A DNA stretch of 64,000 nt from Gnetum montanum (GCA_015680685.1 MNCI01022690.1:51683-115682), one strand, 5' to 3'. Shown: positions 12,581-25,387, numbered from the stretch's first letter. Program-made: numbers and translations. The notes: generated by a model not told the origin, from the sequence alone.

Positions 12581-13440
12581 CATGGAGCTGGAATCTCCAT
12601 AGGTTAGATTCATTTTATGTTTTAGTTTTTGACTTATGGTTTTGGTTTTGGCTATGGGCTACTAACTAGCTATATGTTGTTGCATTTTGAGCCTTAAGAC
12701 ACATTGGTAGTCCAAGTGGTGAGGATGGGAATGACCCACCACTTCCGTTTTTGGATTTTGATCAATAGCTTCCATTAGCTTAGCTTGTAGTCTATTTGTT
12801 TTTGTTTTCTTGTTGATGGCTATGCTTAGCCAAGATTATGCTGTAGATGATTATTATTCCTTGACATTCTTTCCATACAGTGTAGCCATGGCTATGTATG
12901 GATACAAACATTTTAACTTTAAATTTAAATTTTGGTTTTATTTTTTTGCCTATATATAATGTTGTAGTAAATGTTGTAAACATTGTGAATGGCTATGTTG
13001 ATGTTTTGGTTATACCATTAAATAGATAATTAATTCCATAATAGGCCAACCAAAGAGAGATATAATAATAAAAGGAACATTTGCTAGTTTTAGACCATCG
13101 TGGGCACAGGTTATATAGTTTTGCTAGTTTAAGGCCATGATGAGTCATATTACCAGTTTAGAGTCTTAGTAGACTATGATGCTAGTTTAGGTCATAGCAG
13201 ACTAGAATGCCAGTTTAATGTCTTAGTAGATGGGATATGAAAAAGATGTATATTTATGAGGCTTTCTAATGTTTATAACATAAGTAAAAATAAAGAAATG
13301 TTGTAATAAATAGGTAAAAATGCAAATGAACTTAGGCTACATGGCTATCGGTGCATTTGGTCATAGGGGCATGGGAAGATTAAGGTGAACTTAAATTGTG
13401 TATATTTTTCCTAATCTTTACAAGATCAAGGAGTGAGTAA
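12581..13440. repeat. 3' flank of antisense gene with junction motif array C of Element 1
   Basis: Non-coding, T-rich sequence follows the antisense gene. About five copies of the junction motif lie at 13,080-13,230 (for example GCTAGTTTAAGGCCATGATG and CCAGTTTAGAGTCTTAGTAG). No other gene is visible. Confidence 0.65.
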
Positions 13441-16400
13441 GGCCTAAACTACACAAGATTATATTCACCATCTCCTTTGCTTACCATGTTAAAAGGAAGT
13501 TCATCCCATAATGTATCTTGTTGCTTATTGCTATCATCATTGGCTTTCTTGGATTGTTGCTATTCATGGCTAGGATCTTCTTCTTGAAACTCCACTTTGA
13601 ACCCTTGCTCTATGTGTATGTTTTTGATAGATAGGAAAATCACATTATCATCTTGAATGATGATTTTACCTTCCTCATAAGGAAGCTAAGTTTCTTGATG
13701 ATTGGAAGAGGACATAGTTTGTAATTAAGTTAACCAAGGTCTTCCTAGGATGAGGATAAATCCTAGTGTCTCTTCCACTACCAAGAAATCGCTAGTTGTG
13801 AGGAATTACTTCCCTACTACAAAATCCAAGGAGATAGATCCCTTGAGAGAAACCCTTGATCCATTAAAGGACTTAAGAGCTATGGTGATTGTAGGTTGTA
13901 TTTTCTCAGTTAAGTTCAAGCGCTCAACGATGATGCATGGGATGACATTGATTGTGGATTCATCGTCAACATGCACCCAATGGATTTTAAACTATCCTAT
14001 GCATATGGTTATGAATAGAGGGGCTATAGTTACTTTTCCATTTTTTGGATTAACCTTAATTTTGCTATTGCAAAATGTTAAGGGTGTTGACTTCTCCCCC
14101 TTTGGTGAGGGAGGAATCATCATTGCATAGATGGACTTCACATTAGCAGGGAAATCCTCACTAATAGGTATGAAAGTCAACATTTTGACTAGCACCTCAC
14201 GATATGTGGTAGAAGTCATGATCAAGTCATATATGTTTAAGGTTGTATTCCTTTGCTTAAGGAATTACCTTACTTGGTCCATTGCACTAAGGAAATTTTT
14301 ATTTTTGGCCATGCCCCAATTATGCTTTACTTCCTTCACGCATCCCAAAATGTGAAATTTGGCTTTGGGATATGGCTATTGTGGCCTTTCCTCATTGTTT
14401 TGGTTGTGAGCTTTTTGCTCCTCTTGTGGCTTTCTAGTTAAAGGGATTTGGGTAGAGGAGGTCATGGTATAGCTGAAATGGGAGTGAACTTTGGTGGATC
14501 CACTTCCTTTCATGCTTCCATTTGCTTATCTTGCTTATTGTTAGGCTTTTGCTTATGCTTCTTCTTTTGTTTGGTTGAGGTTTTTTTGTGATTAGTCATT
14601 GGTTATAAGGAAGAGATAATAGCATTGGCCACCATAAGGGGTCATTATGCAATTTTTTGGGCTATGGTTGATTGGATTGTATTAGGCTGGGGGATCTTGA
14701 TGATAAAAGATTCCTTGGGAGGCATTCGTGATGGTACTCTTATGAAGAAGGGGGATCTTGAGTTGTGGGAGGCTGAAGAAGCCCTTTCATCATAGAGGGA
14801 TACATAAATCATGAATGGTTCTCTTACAAGTCTCCAATCGACATCAATGTTGAATGCTAAAATAACATAGAGGCTATCATTAGCATTAAATGGGTCATTG
14901 TAGACCTGCATCAACTAGTTTTATGGCCCAACTAGGTTGGAAGAATCTAAGACTAGCTCCCCCTATATATCATCCTTTGCAAGTCATCCTTCAGTGTAAG
15001 GTAGAAGTCTGTGTCATGAATAGGCAGTTGATGATAATGGAAAAAGTGGTCTAGCTTGAAGTATCTAGGCAACTGGGGATCATCCTTCATTGCTTGAGTG
15101 GAATCCTTGGCTATTTGTAAAGCTACTCATGTTTCTTTTGAGTAGATTCAATAATTTTTTTTTGTTGCATGCATCCACTTTTTAATAGTTTTTCTAATAG
15201 GTCTAATGGTTTCATAGGTAAGGTAGTGTATTTGAACCTATTCTTTTTTTTGAATTTAGATCTAGTTGTTGTTGATGTAGTGGCCCTAGAGATTGATGAT
15301 TGGTTATTGTGGTCATTAGTGGAGTCCTTGGGTGGATTTGCTTTTGGTCCCTAGTTTGTATTCTTTGTTTCTTTTGTCATAGTTTCTACGGTCATGTTGT
15401 TTTGTTTGCTCTTTTCTTTGAATCTTTGTGCATGTTGATTTTTATATGCTATGTAGGCCAGATCATGACTAGCCTCCACAACATCCTCTAGAATTTTAGT
15501 TTATGAGAACAATTTGCTAAGGGACAGTAGATTAAGGTATTAGAGATTGGACTTAGTCATTCACTACTCCCTTAAATATGGTTACAAAATGGGCTTCTGC
15601 TATAGGATTTGGTATTTTGTTGAGTAGTTTATTCCATCTCTGGATGAACTTTTATACAAGTTCTAGGGGCCCCTATTTAATCTTCATAAGTTGGTCAAGT
15701 GTTGTGTCAATCTTCAAGTTATACTTGAAGAGGTTGACAAACTAGGCAAGAAAGTATTCCAAAGAGGATATGAATCCTTTGGGTAATGAATGGTACTAAT
15801 CAAGTGCTCTTCTAGTCAAAGACATAGGGAAAATACTCATCATGGTATAAGGCCATGGTTGCAAGAGTAAACATTCGGATGAAAATGTAATAAGGTGAGA
15901 ATTAGGATCACCTTCTCCATTATATTTGCTACATTGGAAAATAGGGACACTAAGAGGAAGTGTCAAGGGTGGGACTACAGGACTTATGGGATCATTCTAG
16001 TAGAAGTTCATAATCCTGACAGTTTATGAAGTAGAGGCTTGAAGCCTCTTCAACTCCTCCATTAGATGGTGGATCATCTAGAAGGCTTGATCTAGATCCT
16101 ATGGTGGCCCTGTTGGTTGTGGAATTTGCACATATAGCTATGACATTTTTTGTGAGGCTTGTGGCCTTGTTATGGATTACAAGATGGAAGAAAGAGCTTG
16201 TGTCATGGTTGTAGCTTGTGAGCCAAACAAAAAAAAAAAGATGCCTATGTCGATATTTGAGACACAAATGGGATAAAGAGATGTGTGACCCCTATGTTGC
16301 TTTAGGTCCTATGGTGGATTCCATGTGAGTAGTTAGCATATTTGTGAGGGTAAAAACCATTGACAATGGTTTTATATATTGAGACTGTGTTGTAAATGGC

Positions 16401-17040
16401 ATTGATGTGTTATAGTTTGTTGTTTGTGGCATTGGATGAGTTTGATATGTGGCTATAACTAATGGGATCCACCATAGTAGGATAGAAAGGAGTGGAATAT
16501 GGTGGCACCATGCCCATGGAGAAAAAAAAAGCCTTAGAGGAAGGTGCTATGACCTTGGGGGATGTTTGTTGGAATAGTTCTTCTAGGATGTTTTTAGGCT
16601 CAGACTCCATCTTAAATTCATTCTCCTCTTACTATTATTCCTCAAAGCTATTCTTGTTATCTTCCTCTTCCATGGTAATCAATTAGGCTAGGATTTTAGC
16701 ATAGATGTCATTAGGGTAAATTTGGTCATATGGGGAAGGGATGTACTCCTTTCCACTTCTGTGTATGAGCTCAAACTCCCTCTTTGCCTCTACTTTTATA
16801 TGTGAAATTAGCATGCCTAGCTATATTTTACCACAAATGAAGTTATAATGATCTTCATTTATGGCTACAAAATCAGGACTCTCCTCTTTGACCCTCAAAG
16901 TTCACTTACACTCAATGATGGCAAGGTATTTGGGGTCATAGACCCTAATGGCTTATTAGCTATGATCTTCGCTAGTGAGATTGAAGGACAATTTGGTGAA
17001 GTATTGCAAAGACATGGCTATAGTACTGAGAATGGCTTAA
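13441..17040 (-). pseudogene. gag-protease of Element 1, inactivated
   Basis: This is read on the minus strand. The N-terminal gag part (about 17,000-16,690) matches Element 2: YNFICGKI and VEAKREFELIH against YNFICVKI and REAKREYEFIH. A capsid-like core lies near 15,750-15,500 with FIQRWNKLLNK, matching FIQRWSAALNKL in Element 2. The aspartic protease (about 14,225-13,750) has HVDDESTINVIP, in which the active-site glycine (DDG in Element 2) has become glutamate through a single G-to-A change. The typical ILGRPWL-type flap region follows. Numerous stops and frameshifts make it non-functional. The 3' end is the proposed splice donor region. Confidence 0.75.
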
Positions 17041-18036
17041 AATAGATTATAAATGGTAAAATAGAAGTAAATTCCAACAAATGGAATTAAAAAACTTTTA
17101 AAGGAAATGAAAAATGGAAAAAAAGAGGTACTTACTATAATTAGTAAGTGGGGGATAAGAGGGTTTTACCCCCTTACCAAGAATGGAAAGTTGGAAATGT
17201 TAGTGTTAAGCCTCACCCAAGTTGGCCTTCCAACTACCTCTACACTGGGTATGACATGGGGGAAAAGAAGGGGGTAAGATAATGGAAATCACATACCTTT
17301 TAACTTAACGTTAATGAAGGGGAAGGCTGAAAACCAAATTGGAATGTTTGGGTTTTTCTACTGAAAGTTGGTTTTTACAGGATGCCACTTCTCTTAGCTT
17401 GGAAAAATGAGAGAAAGGTAACTTCTAGAAGTTTGGTAATTTTTTGAAGGATTTCACCACCCACTTTAGAAACTAAAAGAAAATTAGTATCAAAAAGCAA
17501 AAGGATTGAAAAAATTCAACATTGGCCTTGAAGGAAAAATTCATAGTAAGTGTCATAAAAAGTCACCACCCAACCACCTACAACTTCCACACTATAGTGT
17601 TGGTCACAAGTAGGAAGAGGAAATGTTGATCTTTTAGAAGTTTCAGCTTCAAAAGTATGGAAAAAGGTTTTCGATTTGTAATGTTGGTTTTGGAGAAGTT
17701 GGTGTTAAGCCTCTCCCATGTTGGACTTCCCAACTACTTCTATGTTGGATATGGTAGGGCTGAAGAAGGATGGTGAGATAATGGGAATCTCACACCTCCT
17801 AACCTAATGTTGATAGGGGGGAAAGGCTGAAAAATTTATAGTAGGCGTTGTGAAATTTCAACACCCAAACCATCTATAACTTTCATGCTGAGGTTTCTAC
17901 TAGAGAAGGATTTTGGCAGCCAAGGAGAATAAGGAAATGCACCAAAAAAATCAATGCTAGCTTTAGAAATTCATAGAAACCATTGTAAAAATTTCAAAGT
18001 TCAAACACCTGCCACTCCCATGTTGGATTTTGGGAG
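17041..18036 (-). repeat. 5' UTR of Element 1 with diverged direct duplications
   Basis: This untranslated leader lies between gag and the point where Element 2 inserted; the rest of it resumes at 37,100. A block at about 17,205-17,340 (TTAAGCCTC, then CCAACTACCTCTAC, then GAAAGGCTGAA-like) recurs at about 17,700-17,840. A second block (TTCATAGTAAG ... CACCCAACCACCTACAACTT) at about 17,540-17,600 recurs in worn form at about 17,845-17,900 and 17,965-18,025. No gene is visible. Confidence 0.6.
18032..18036. repeat. Target site duplication of Element 2, left copy
   Basis: GGGAG directly precedes the TG of the left LTR and is repeated exactly at 37,095-37,099 after the CA of the right LTR. A 5-bp duplication is standard for Ty3/gypsy integration. 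Confidence 0.9.
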
Positions 18037-19708
18037 TGTACTGACCTAAATCGTCGGTGTAAGGCTAGAATGGAAATAGACACTGAAAGATCGTTGGGCA
18101 GGCATAGTTAACCCTACCTTCGCTTGAGGGCAAGCTGGAAAAAGGGAACAAAGGCAGAGTGCTGTGGATGGTCTACACGCAAATCAACCAAGGATTTCCT
18201 CGAGCATAAATTATGGTCTACGCTAAGGTTATCATAATGAAATGTAAACAGTGCACGTGAAATGTAAATAGAAACGTATGCAGATATCATGAGTAAAGCA
18301 TAAATGGAAAGTAAATTGAATATAAAATAAAGTAAACAGAATAATGGTTGGCAAAACGAACTATATTGTATTGCTTAGAAAAGATGTGCATCGGTCAAAG
18401 TGTAGTTGCACGTGTGGATGGTAGATCAGACGCCTAGCCCCAAGGTGATGTGACATGATGATGTGATGATGTGATGATGTATGTGATAAGTTCTTGGATG
18501 CTAGGAGTTAGGTGCGCTGAGTGCCCAAGGATTCGCTGGTTTTCTGTATGTTCTCAGAATTTCCAATGTCTCCCCTTGCCCACCCTAGTTTATGTGAATT
18601 GATAGGGTATTTATAGGGCTGGGCCTAGCTCAGGTGTGGAATTCAAGAATGGAATTAATGGCAGGGAGATGAAAGAAAAGTGGATCTCATGACATGCGTC
18701 CAATGGATAGTTGTACATGAGTTGGATGTGTGTCGGCAAGCTACGTTCTTGACCAGGTACATTGCATTTTACAACTCGTGGGTTACTCAAGCCCATGGGA
18801 GTACATACAATTTAGACCATGAGGGCTCAACATGCCTACAAATGAAGAAAATTTACAAAGAAAATCAAGAGCGATCAACTTCGGCTCACTTGAAACTTCT
18901 TGGTCCCTGAATCGACTACTAGAAGATGTTGGTTTGAGTAGTTTTGTGGCCGTTTGAGGTGTTTCTATTTTGCTAGAGCCTCTAGCATGAGTGGATGTGC
19001 CTCCAGTGTGAGTTCCATTGTGTGCACACTGCACTCACACCTAGCATGACCTCCAGTGTGAGTTCTAGTGTCCATCATCCCAACATCAGCGTCCCAACAT
19101 CAGCATCCCAGCGTGCATACGCTGCACTCATGCTCAGCATGACCTTCAGCGTGAGTAGGCAAGAAGACACGTTTTGACATCGATTTCTAAATTTCAAAGC
19201 CTAATTCTTGAAGTGTAACTACTGCCTGCCTGTGGTTGATCTTGAGGTTGAAAACTGAGGTTGATGTGTCTTGTTTTTTAGCCCTTTTTGATAGGTCACA
19301 TTGCACTCATGTTGTAGCATGACCATAGTGTGACCTATGAAAAACTTGGAATTTTTGGCTTAAAATTTGGAGATTTTGGAAGCTGAAGTATAGAGGTTGT
19401 CGATGGTGAGTCCAAGGATGATTTGCTCCTTTGAAAATCTTACTATTTTGACTTGATTTGGAGGCTTTGAGAGTTGGTCACGCTGGACTCGACCTACAGC
19501 ATGACCACAACATGCCCTTCACCTTTTTACTTGATTTTGATGCTGTTTGGAGTTGGTTACGTTGGGGGAAAGCTAGTTTTGACAGCATGAGTAACCTACC
19601 TTGGGCAAGGTGGGTGTGACCTCCATGCCTTAGCCAAATTTTGCCTCTGAATGCACAAAAGGGCTTAAGTCATTTTCGATGTGTTTAGGCTGAAATTAGT
19701 GGTGTTTC
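18037..19708 (-). repeat. 3' LTR of Element 2
   Basis: It aligns along its length with 35,410-37,094. It begins TGTACTGACC and ends GTGTTTCA on the plus strand. A TATA box reads TATAAATAC on the minus strand (18,608-18,615). The LTR holds a short GATGATGT repeat (about 18,446-18,485) that is one or two units longer than in the other LTR, and many copies of an AGCATGACC / AGCGTGAG motif at about 18,985-19,160. It contains no gene. Confidence 0.92.
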
Positions 19709-19720
19709 ATTGGCCCCTCT
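19709..19720 (-). other. Candidate polypurine tract of Element 2
   Basis: On the minus strand AGAGGGGCCAA ends directly at the start of the 3' LTR. It is short and interrupted but correctly placed for second-strand priming. Confidence 0.55.
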
Positions 19721-20935
19721 ATGTTGATGTCTAGAGGAATCCACCTGAGATATGTCAACAAAGAAGTGTAAAACACCATGAACAACTAAGTACCAAGCAT
19801 TGTTTGTCGGCCCTTGGCTGGGTGTCATCGCACTGTTTTTAAAAGTACATGGGATCAGGGAAATGTAGTTCGAGATGCAAGGGGAGGGGATTGGTTGTAA
19901 CCAAGGGAAGTCAAGAGTTGATCAAGGGCTGTAATTGTTGTTGGGATTGAGAGGTAGGAATACTCTCATGTGAACAAGTTATATCTTTGGTCCTTGCCAA
20001 TAGCCAATTTTCAGTAGACTCGGAGCCAAGACGTAGGAGGTGCATTCTTTGGAGAGATGGGACTCTTATAGAGTGTTTACGAGGCCTATTGTAAACAACC
20101 AAAGCCACATGATGATCTGCAACATGATCTCTTTGAGATATGAGTGTAACTATTTTTCAAGATAATTGCCTTCTTGCCTGGGGCTTATATGAGAATAGCC
20201 AATAGTCTTTTGTTTATGATGTAAATGGGGTCATGAAGACCTTTTTCATGCATTTTCTCTTTGACCTTTTTGTTCTTTTTCTTTTTTTCTTTTCTGTTTA
20301 CTTTCTTTTGTCTTTTCTTTTTCTTTTATTTTTATTTTATTTTTCTTGGTCTTTTTGAAAGAGCTTTATTTTTGTTCCATGCTTGTGTTTGAGCACTTAC
20401 ATTCTACATCATGTACTGTGTATTGTGTTTTGCATCGCAACTACTTAGAAAGTCATAGTGTTCAACAATGTATCAAGAGTTTTGAGTTGAGTGGAATGTA
20501 TCTAGGGGTATAATTGAATAAGATAATTGGGACATGATGGGGAAATAGGGGATGTATCAGGAGTTGGAAATGTACTTATGAATAGATTGATTAACCCAGT
20601 TACATGCGTTAGGAAAAATGTGATACCTTGTTATCATGATGAAATGCATCTATGCACGAATGCGTCAGGAGTGTCATCCTACAAACACAACTCTAAGAAG
20701 ACAAGAAAACCACAAATGAAAAAGTCGGCTAAGCACTTTAAAGAAGAAGATGGAGTCACCATGTGCAATTTTCAAAGCAAAAAAAATCATGAAAAACATT
20801 GGCTTCATTAGTCTCCATGAGATAAATCATGTGGCAAGTCTTTGTGGAACATGTACAGCCAATTGCAGCAACACATCTTTTCAAGTTTTTTCCTGGTCGT
20901 AGATAATGTTGCCAATTTATAGTTTTAGTAGATTG
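19721..20935 (-). other. 3' untranslated region of Element 2
   Basis: This stretch between pol and the 3' LTR has no recognisable domain. It contains a long pyrimidine tract at about 20,255-20,355 (polypurine on the element's sense strand). Two modest open frames are present: 19,911-20,108 on the minus strand (65 codons) and 20,527-20,811 on the plus strand (94 codons, rich in Lys and His, containing KKTRKPQMKKSAKH). I do not recognise either and consider chance the likeliest explanation. Confidence 0.5.
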
Positions 20936-21300
20936 TTGTGGATTAGTTTTATGTCATAACCCTTTGGACGGTGCTAGTTTAGCATCATAGAAGATGGTGC
21001 ATTGCTAGTTTATAGTCATAGCAAACTATGAAGAGGCAAACCAGTTTATAGTCTTAGTGGACTCTGGATGCTAGTTTCACGTCATGGTGGACAGATGTGG
21101 TAGTTTAACGTCGTACTAGACAGAGCTCTGTGGTATCAGTTTTAAGTCATGATGCCAGGACTATTCTATAGTATCAGTTTTAAGTCATGATGCTAGGACT
21201 ATTCTGTGGTATCAGGTTTAAGTCATGATGCTAGGACTATTCTTTGGTATCAGTTTTAAGTCATGATGCCAGAACTATGACGTACCTCAAGTTTATCAAA
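20936..21300. repeat. Junction motif array A of Element 2, with four exact-period 38-bp units
   Basis: Several copies of the junction motif (core GCTAGTTTATAGTCATAGCA) begin at about 20,941. They grade into four near-identical 38-bp units starting at 21,132, 21,170, 21,208 and 21,246 with the core ATCAGTTTTAAGTCATGATG. The array lies just past the pol stop codon, the same place as array A of Element 1. Confidence 0.85.
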
Positions 21301-21307
21301 CATAGTA

Positions 21308-24300
21308 CTATTTTAGGTACAAGAAATTTGTAGGATTAGTGAACTCGTTCCCATTCATATCAGCAAGTTTGAATGCTCCATCATTGTATGCCTTGGCGAC
21401 TAAGTAAGGACATTCCCAGTTGGCTAAGAATTTGTTTGAGTGTTCACGTACAGCTTTAAGGACTAAGTCCCCTTCTTTGATTGGGTCTTTGTATAGATCG
21501 TGTTTGTGTCGTTGTCGCTGTTGTTTCTAGTACCATTCAATTTGATCAAGTGTTCGCACATGTTCTTCCTCCACCAAGTCTAGGTCAGAAATGCATAATT
21601 CATTATTTTGACTTTCATTGAGGAGGCCGGAGAGAGCTATCCACAATGAGGGAACCTACAATTCTAAAGGTAAAATAGCTTTAGATCCATACACAAAACT
21701 ATATGGAGTTTTACCTGTGGATGTTCGATGTGTCGTTCTGTAAGCCCACAATGCGTAGACTAATTGTTCATGCCATCATTTCTTGCTCTGATTTAGCATC
21801 TTTTTGAGCACCATGATGAAAGTTTTTTTGTAGCCTCCACTTGACCATTGCTCTGTGGGTAGTAAGGTGATGAAAATGCATGTTTAATGCCCAGACTTTC
21901 ATAGAAGCTTTTAGTATCTGCACTGCTGAATTGTGGTCTATTGTCGGTAATGATGGTCATTGGAATACCAAAATAGGTCATGATATTTTCTATTATGAAA
22001 GTGAAAATATGTTTTGAGGTGTTCTTCCTAAGGGGAATAACTTCTACCCATTTTGTGAAGTATTCAGTAGTTGTGATAATAGAGCTATGTCCGGTAGAGG
22101 ATGATGGCGTTATTGGTCCAATTAAGTCTAGTCCCCATTTTTGGAATGGCCATGTGATTTGCGTTGTATGCAGTTTGTTAGGTGGCACATGTATTAGATT
22201 ACCATGATTTTGGAAAATGTCACACGTTCTTATCTTGGAGATGCAATCATACTCCATGTGTGGCCAGTAGTAGCCTAAGAGGCTAATCTTCATTACCATT
22301 ACTTTGGGTGCTATATGCCCTCCACAACGTCCTTTGTGGACTTGTTCTACAATTGTTTGATCATCGATGCTACTAATGCACATTAGCAAAATGATTTCAT
22401 ATGATTTGTGACACAAGGTGTCTCCTATTAACGCGTATTGTCAGGAACGTTTTTGTACGACGTCCTTTTGAGCATTTGTCAAGTGTTGTGGAGGTTTGCC
22501 TCTTAGAAGGTACTCTTTTATGTCATCGTACCATTTTATTGCATGTGTTGTACTAATGGATTCTACATGTACTTCATCTAAAGTGTTAATTATAGGTTCG
22601 ACACAACTTGTTATAGAGCTAGGCAATGCGTGGAACATTTCGGGTGTCATGCTTAAGGCTAGTGTAGTGAGTGCATCGGCAATTGTGTTTTTGCTTCTAG
22701 GGACATGTTGTATATCCACTTCTACTAGTTGTCTCAATAGATGTTTGGTCAAATCACAATATGGTTGCAAATGGAGAGCCTTGCATGAGTAGACCTTAGT
22801 GACTTGATTAATAACTAATTGCAAATCACCTCGAACTACAAGACATGAGGTTCCTGAAGTTAATGCTGTTTGAAGACCTCGAAGAAGAACTTCGTACTCC
22901 ACCACATTATTGGTGCAAGCAAAGGTTAATCGGTAGGTGAAGGGTTGGATTTCTCCAGAGGGGTACGTTAAAATGGTTGCAGCACTTCCTCCTCAAGAGG
23001 ATGAAGCTCCATCGAAGTAGAGGATTACTTTGTAGTTATTAGGTACGGTGTCTATACTATTAACATTCTCATTTGGGAATTCGGGGTTTATTGTCATTTG
23101 ATCGTGCATCGGTGAGAAGGTTAGTTGTGTGACTATTACTTGACCTTTTGTGGAAGATTGAGTGACATAGTGCAAGTCAAATTTTGCGATCATCACTTTC
23201 CACGTAGCTAAACTATTCGACTCATAGATGTTATTAGTGAAGGCATGGAGAACATTATCCTTGCAAATGATGTAAACCTGATTACAGAAGAGATAATGCC
23301 ACCATTTCTTCAAGGAGAAGATGAGGGCGAGGCATGATTTTTCTATGTCGTTGTATCATTGTTCATAGACAATTAATGTGTGGCTTAGGTAATATACAGG
23401 GATTTTGACTCCATCCTCACGTTTTCGACAAAGCATCGATGCAATGGAGGAATCGAAAGTTGAAAGGTAGATGTAGAAAGGTTTATTATTTTTTGGAGGA
23501 TAAATAGTTGGTAATTGAGCCAACTCTTGTTTTATGTTCTCGAACACTTCTTGGAATTGTTGAGTCCATTGGAAATGTACATTCTTTTGTAATAGATGTT
23601 GCATGGGACTCAATTTATCCGTCAGCCTTTCAATAAAGCATCTGATGAATTGTGGTCTACCTTGGAGGCCACGTAGTTTTGTGAGGTTTATTGGTGTTTA
23701 TATATTGGTTATTTCTTTAACCTTATCAGGGTCTACCCATATCCCTGTTTTAGAGACTAGGAAATCGAGTATTTTGCCTGTTTTGACGCTAAAAATGTAT
23801 TTCTTATTTGAGTCTAAGGTCATATTTGAGACAACATTTAAGCACTAAGTCCAAATCTTTTGCATGTTGTTCAGTTGTTTTAGATTTGACTACGATATCG
23901 TCAACATAATCATTGAGCAAACCAAGCATGTAATCACTAAATATGTATGTCATTGCTTGCTAATATGTGGCACCTGCATTTTTAAGACCAAATGGCATCA
24001 TCGTATAACAGAATGTTCCCCAAGGTGTCATAAAAGTTGTCCTAAGTTGATGTTCTGGATTGATTCTTATTTGATTATAGCCTGAAAATCCATCCATGAA
24101 GGACAATAACGCATGCCCAGCAATCGTGTCAATAAGTTGATCAATGCTAGGTAATGAGAAATCATCCTTTATAGTGGCTACATTGAGATCATGAAAGTCG
24201 ATGCATATGCGTATACTACCATTCTTCTCAGGAACTAAAACAATGTTTGACACCCAATTGGAATAATCGAAGGCTCAGATAAAATCTGGCTTGGTAGAGC

Positions 24301-24784
24301 TTTGTGATTTCATCACGGACTGCTAACACCACTTTGGGTCTAACCTTTCATGCTTTTTTTTTTACTGGTTTAATTTTTTCATCAAGAATAATGTTGTGTT
24401 GGATGATTCAGGGATCTAATCCTGGCATATTGGTATATGACCATGTGAACATTCTTATGCTGTCTTTTAACACCTGGGTGATGTCACCTATGAGTTGCGA
24501 GTCTAGTAAGGCACTTAATTTCAATGTTTTGGTTTCACCATTGATTGTGGCAATGGGGATTTCAACTAGAGGAACTTCAGTGATATTATCAGCTTCTAGA
24601 TCTAGATTTTTAGTCACGTTTTTAGGCCATTCTAAGGTTTCTTGAGTGGAGGCTATCAAACTGGTATAGGTGGATGGATTTAGGTCCAAGGATTTTGGGT
24701 TGATCGCTATTTCTACCTCCCCGCATGGTCCATTGAGAGACAATGTTGAGAGGATGTTCTTGGTGGCCATGGTGCTCACTCCTA
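21308..24784 (-). pseudogene. pol of Element 2 (RT, degenerate RNase H, archaeal-type RNase H, integrase), lightly decayed
   Basis: This is the replication polyprotein, read on the minus strand from a proposed acceptor at 24,785. A linker (to about 24,408) is followed by RT with VPEKNGSIRICIDF, FMDGFSGYNQIRI and an intact catalytic YVDD (23,897-23,908). A gypsy RNase H (about 23,613-23,100) has lost its catalytic acidic residues, as in the Tat lineage. A second, archaeal-type RNase H (about 23,040-22,620) keeps FDGASS, EYE, RGD and ADA. Integrase (about 22,440-21,308) has a zinc region (HKGRCGGH ... CDIF, the last Cys lost), then DLIGPI, TDNRPQF and GQVEAT, giving a complete DDE triad, and a C-terminal region with GDLVLKAV. 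A handful of stops and frameshifts interrupt it. The stop is TAG at 21,308-21,310. Confidence 0.88.
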
Positions 24785-24786
24785 CT

Positions 24787-25387
24787 AATTTAAAATAGGA
24801 GTGAAGTAAGAGACACCCTTTTGGCAGGAGAATTACAAAGTGTAAATGAACACAGGGTAATCAACAAAATTAGAAGATGTGGCAACATAGTTGTGGTAGT
24901 TTAAGACCATACCAAGCCACATGGTAGTTGAAGGCCATACCGGGCCATTAATGTTGACTTACACTATTTTTAAATTTTAAATTTTGAATTTATTAAGTGA
25001 ACAATAAGATCATGGGGATTTTAAAGTTTTATGAATTTATGGCCTTTCCAAATGTATATATATGTTTATTTTTTTATCGTTGATTTTTCAGCACTTTCCT
25101 CCTCTTTTTATAAGAAATTTTGGGCCCCATTTTGGGGGTTGGAATGACAAAGAAAGCTAGGCCATCACCAGGAAAAGATGGTTTGAACAACAACATGTAA
25201 CCAAAGTAAAGAAGAGGAACTAAAATAAAAGGCCAAAAAATTAAATTAATTAAATTAAATAAATAGAGAGGGATAGAAAAGGGAATTTTGAGAAAGAAAG
25301 CCTCATTTTTGTTAATGTGAATTGCTGGAACTTGATGGACAGCGTGACTAGAGTGTAGTGTGCCAGGGCATTAGCGTCAGCTTTAGC
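24787..25387. other. Spacer between pol and antisense gene, with motif array B and a possible TATA box
   Basis: Two junction-motif copies lie at 24,893-24,950 (core GTAGTTTAAGACCATACCAA). A plus-strand ATGTATATATATG run at about 25,051-25,063 lies some 330 bp upstream of the antisense gene's ATG and could serve as its TATA element. I see no coding sequence here. Confidence 0.45.

Larger units (their letters stand above)
3825..13468 (-). other. Predicted retrotransposon intron of Element 1 between protease and RT
   Basis: The gap between protease and RT corresponds to the better supported intron in Element 2. On the minus strand a pyrimidine-rich acceptor ends at 3,825. The aligned donor at 13,468 reads GATG followed by GTGAAT, weaker than in Element 2, and another possible donor (CATG followed by GTAAGC) lies at 13,484. 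The gap contains motif array B, a 180-bp-class tandem array, the antisense gene and motif array C. Decay prevents a clean frame check here, so the call rests on homology to Element 2. Confidence 0.45.

Noticed and set aside
14131-14441. Overlapping plus-strand frames opposite the Element 1 protease
   Set aside because: They are shadows: the minus strand carries the protease motifs homologous to Element 2.
20527-20811. 94-codon plus-strand frame in the Element 2 3' UTR, Lys/His-rich
   Set aside because: No recognisable domain, no matching frame seen in the Element 1 portion available, and no codon-level evidence. It is kept only as a note in the 3' UTR entry.
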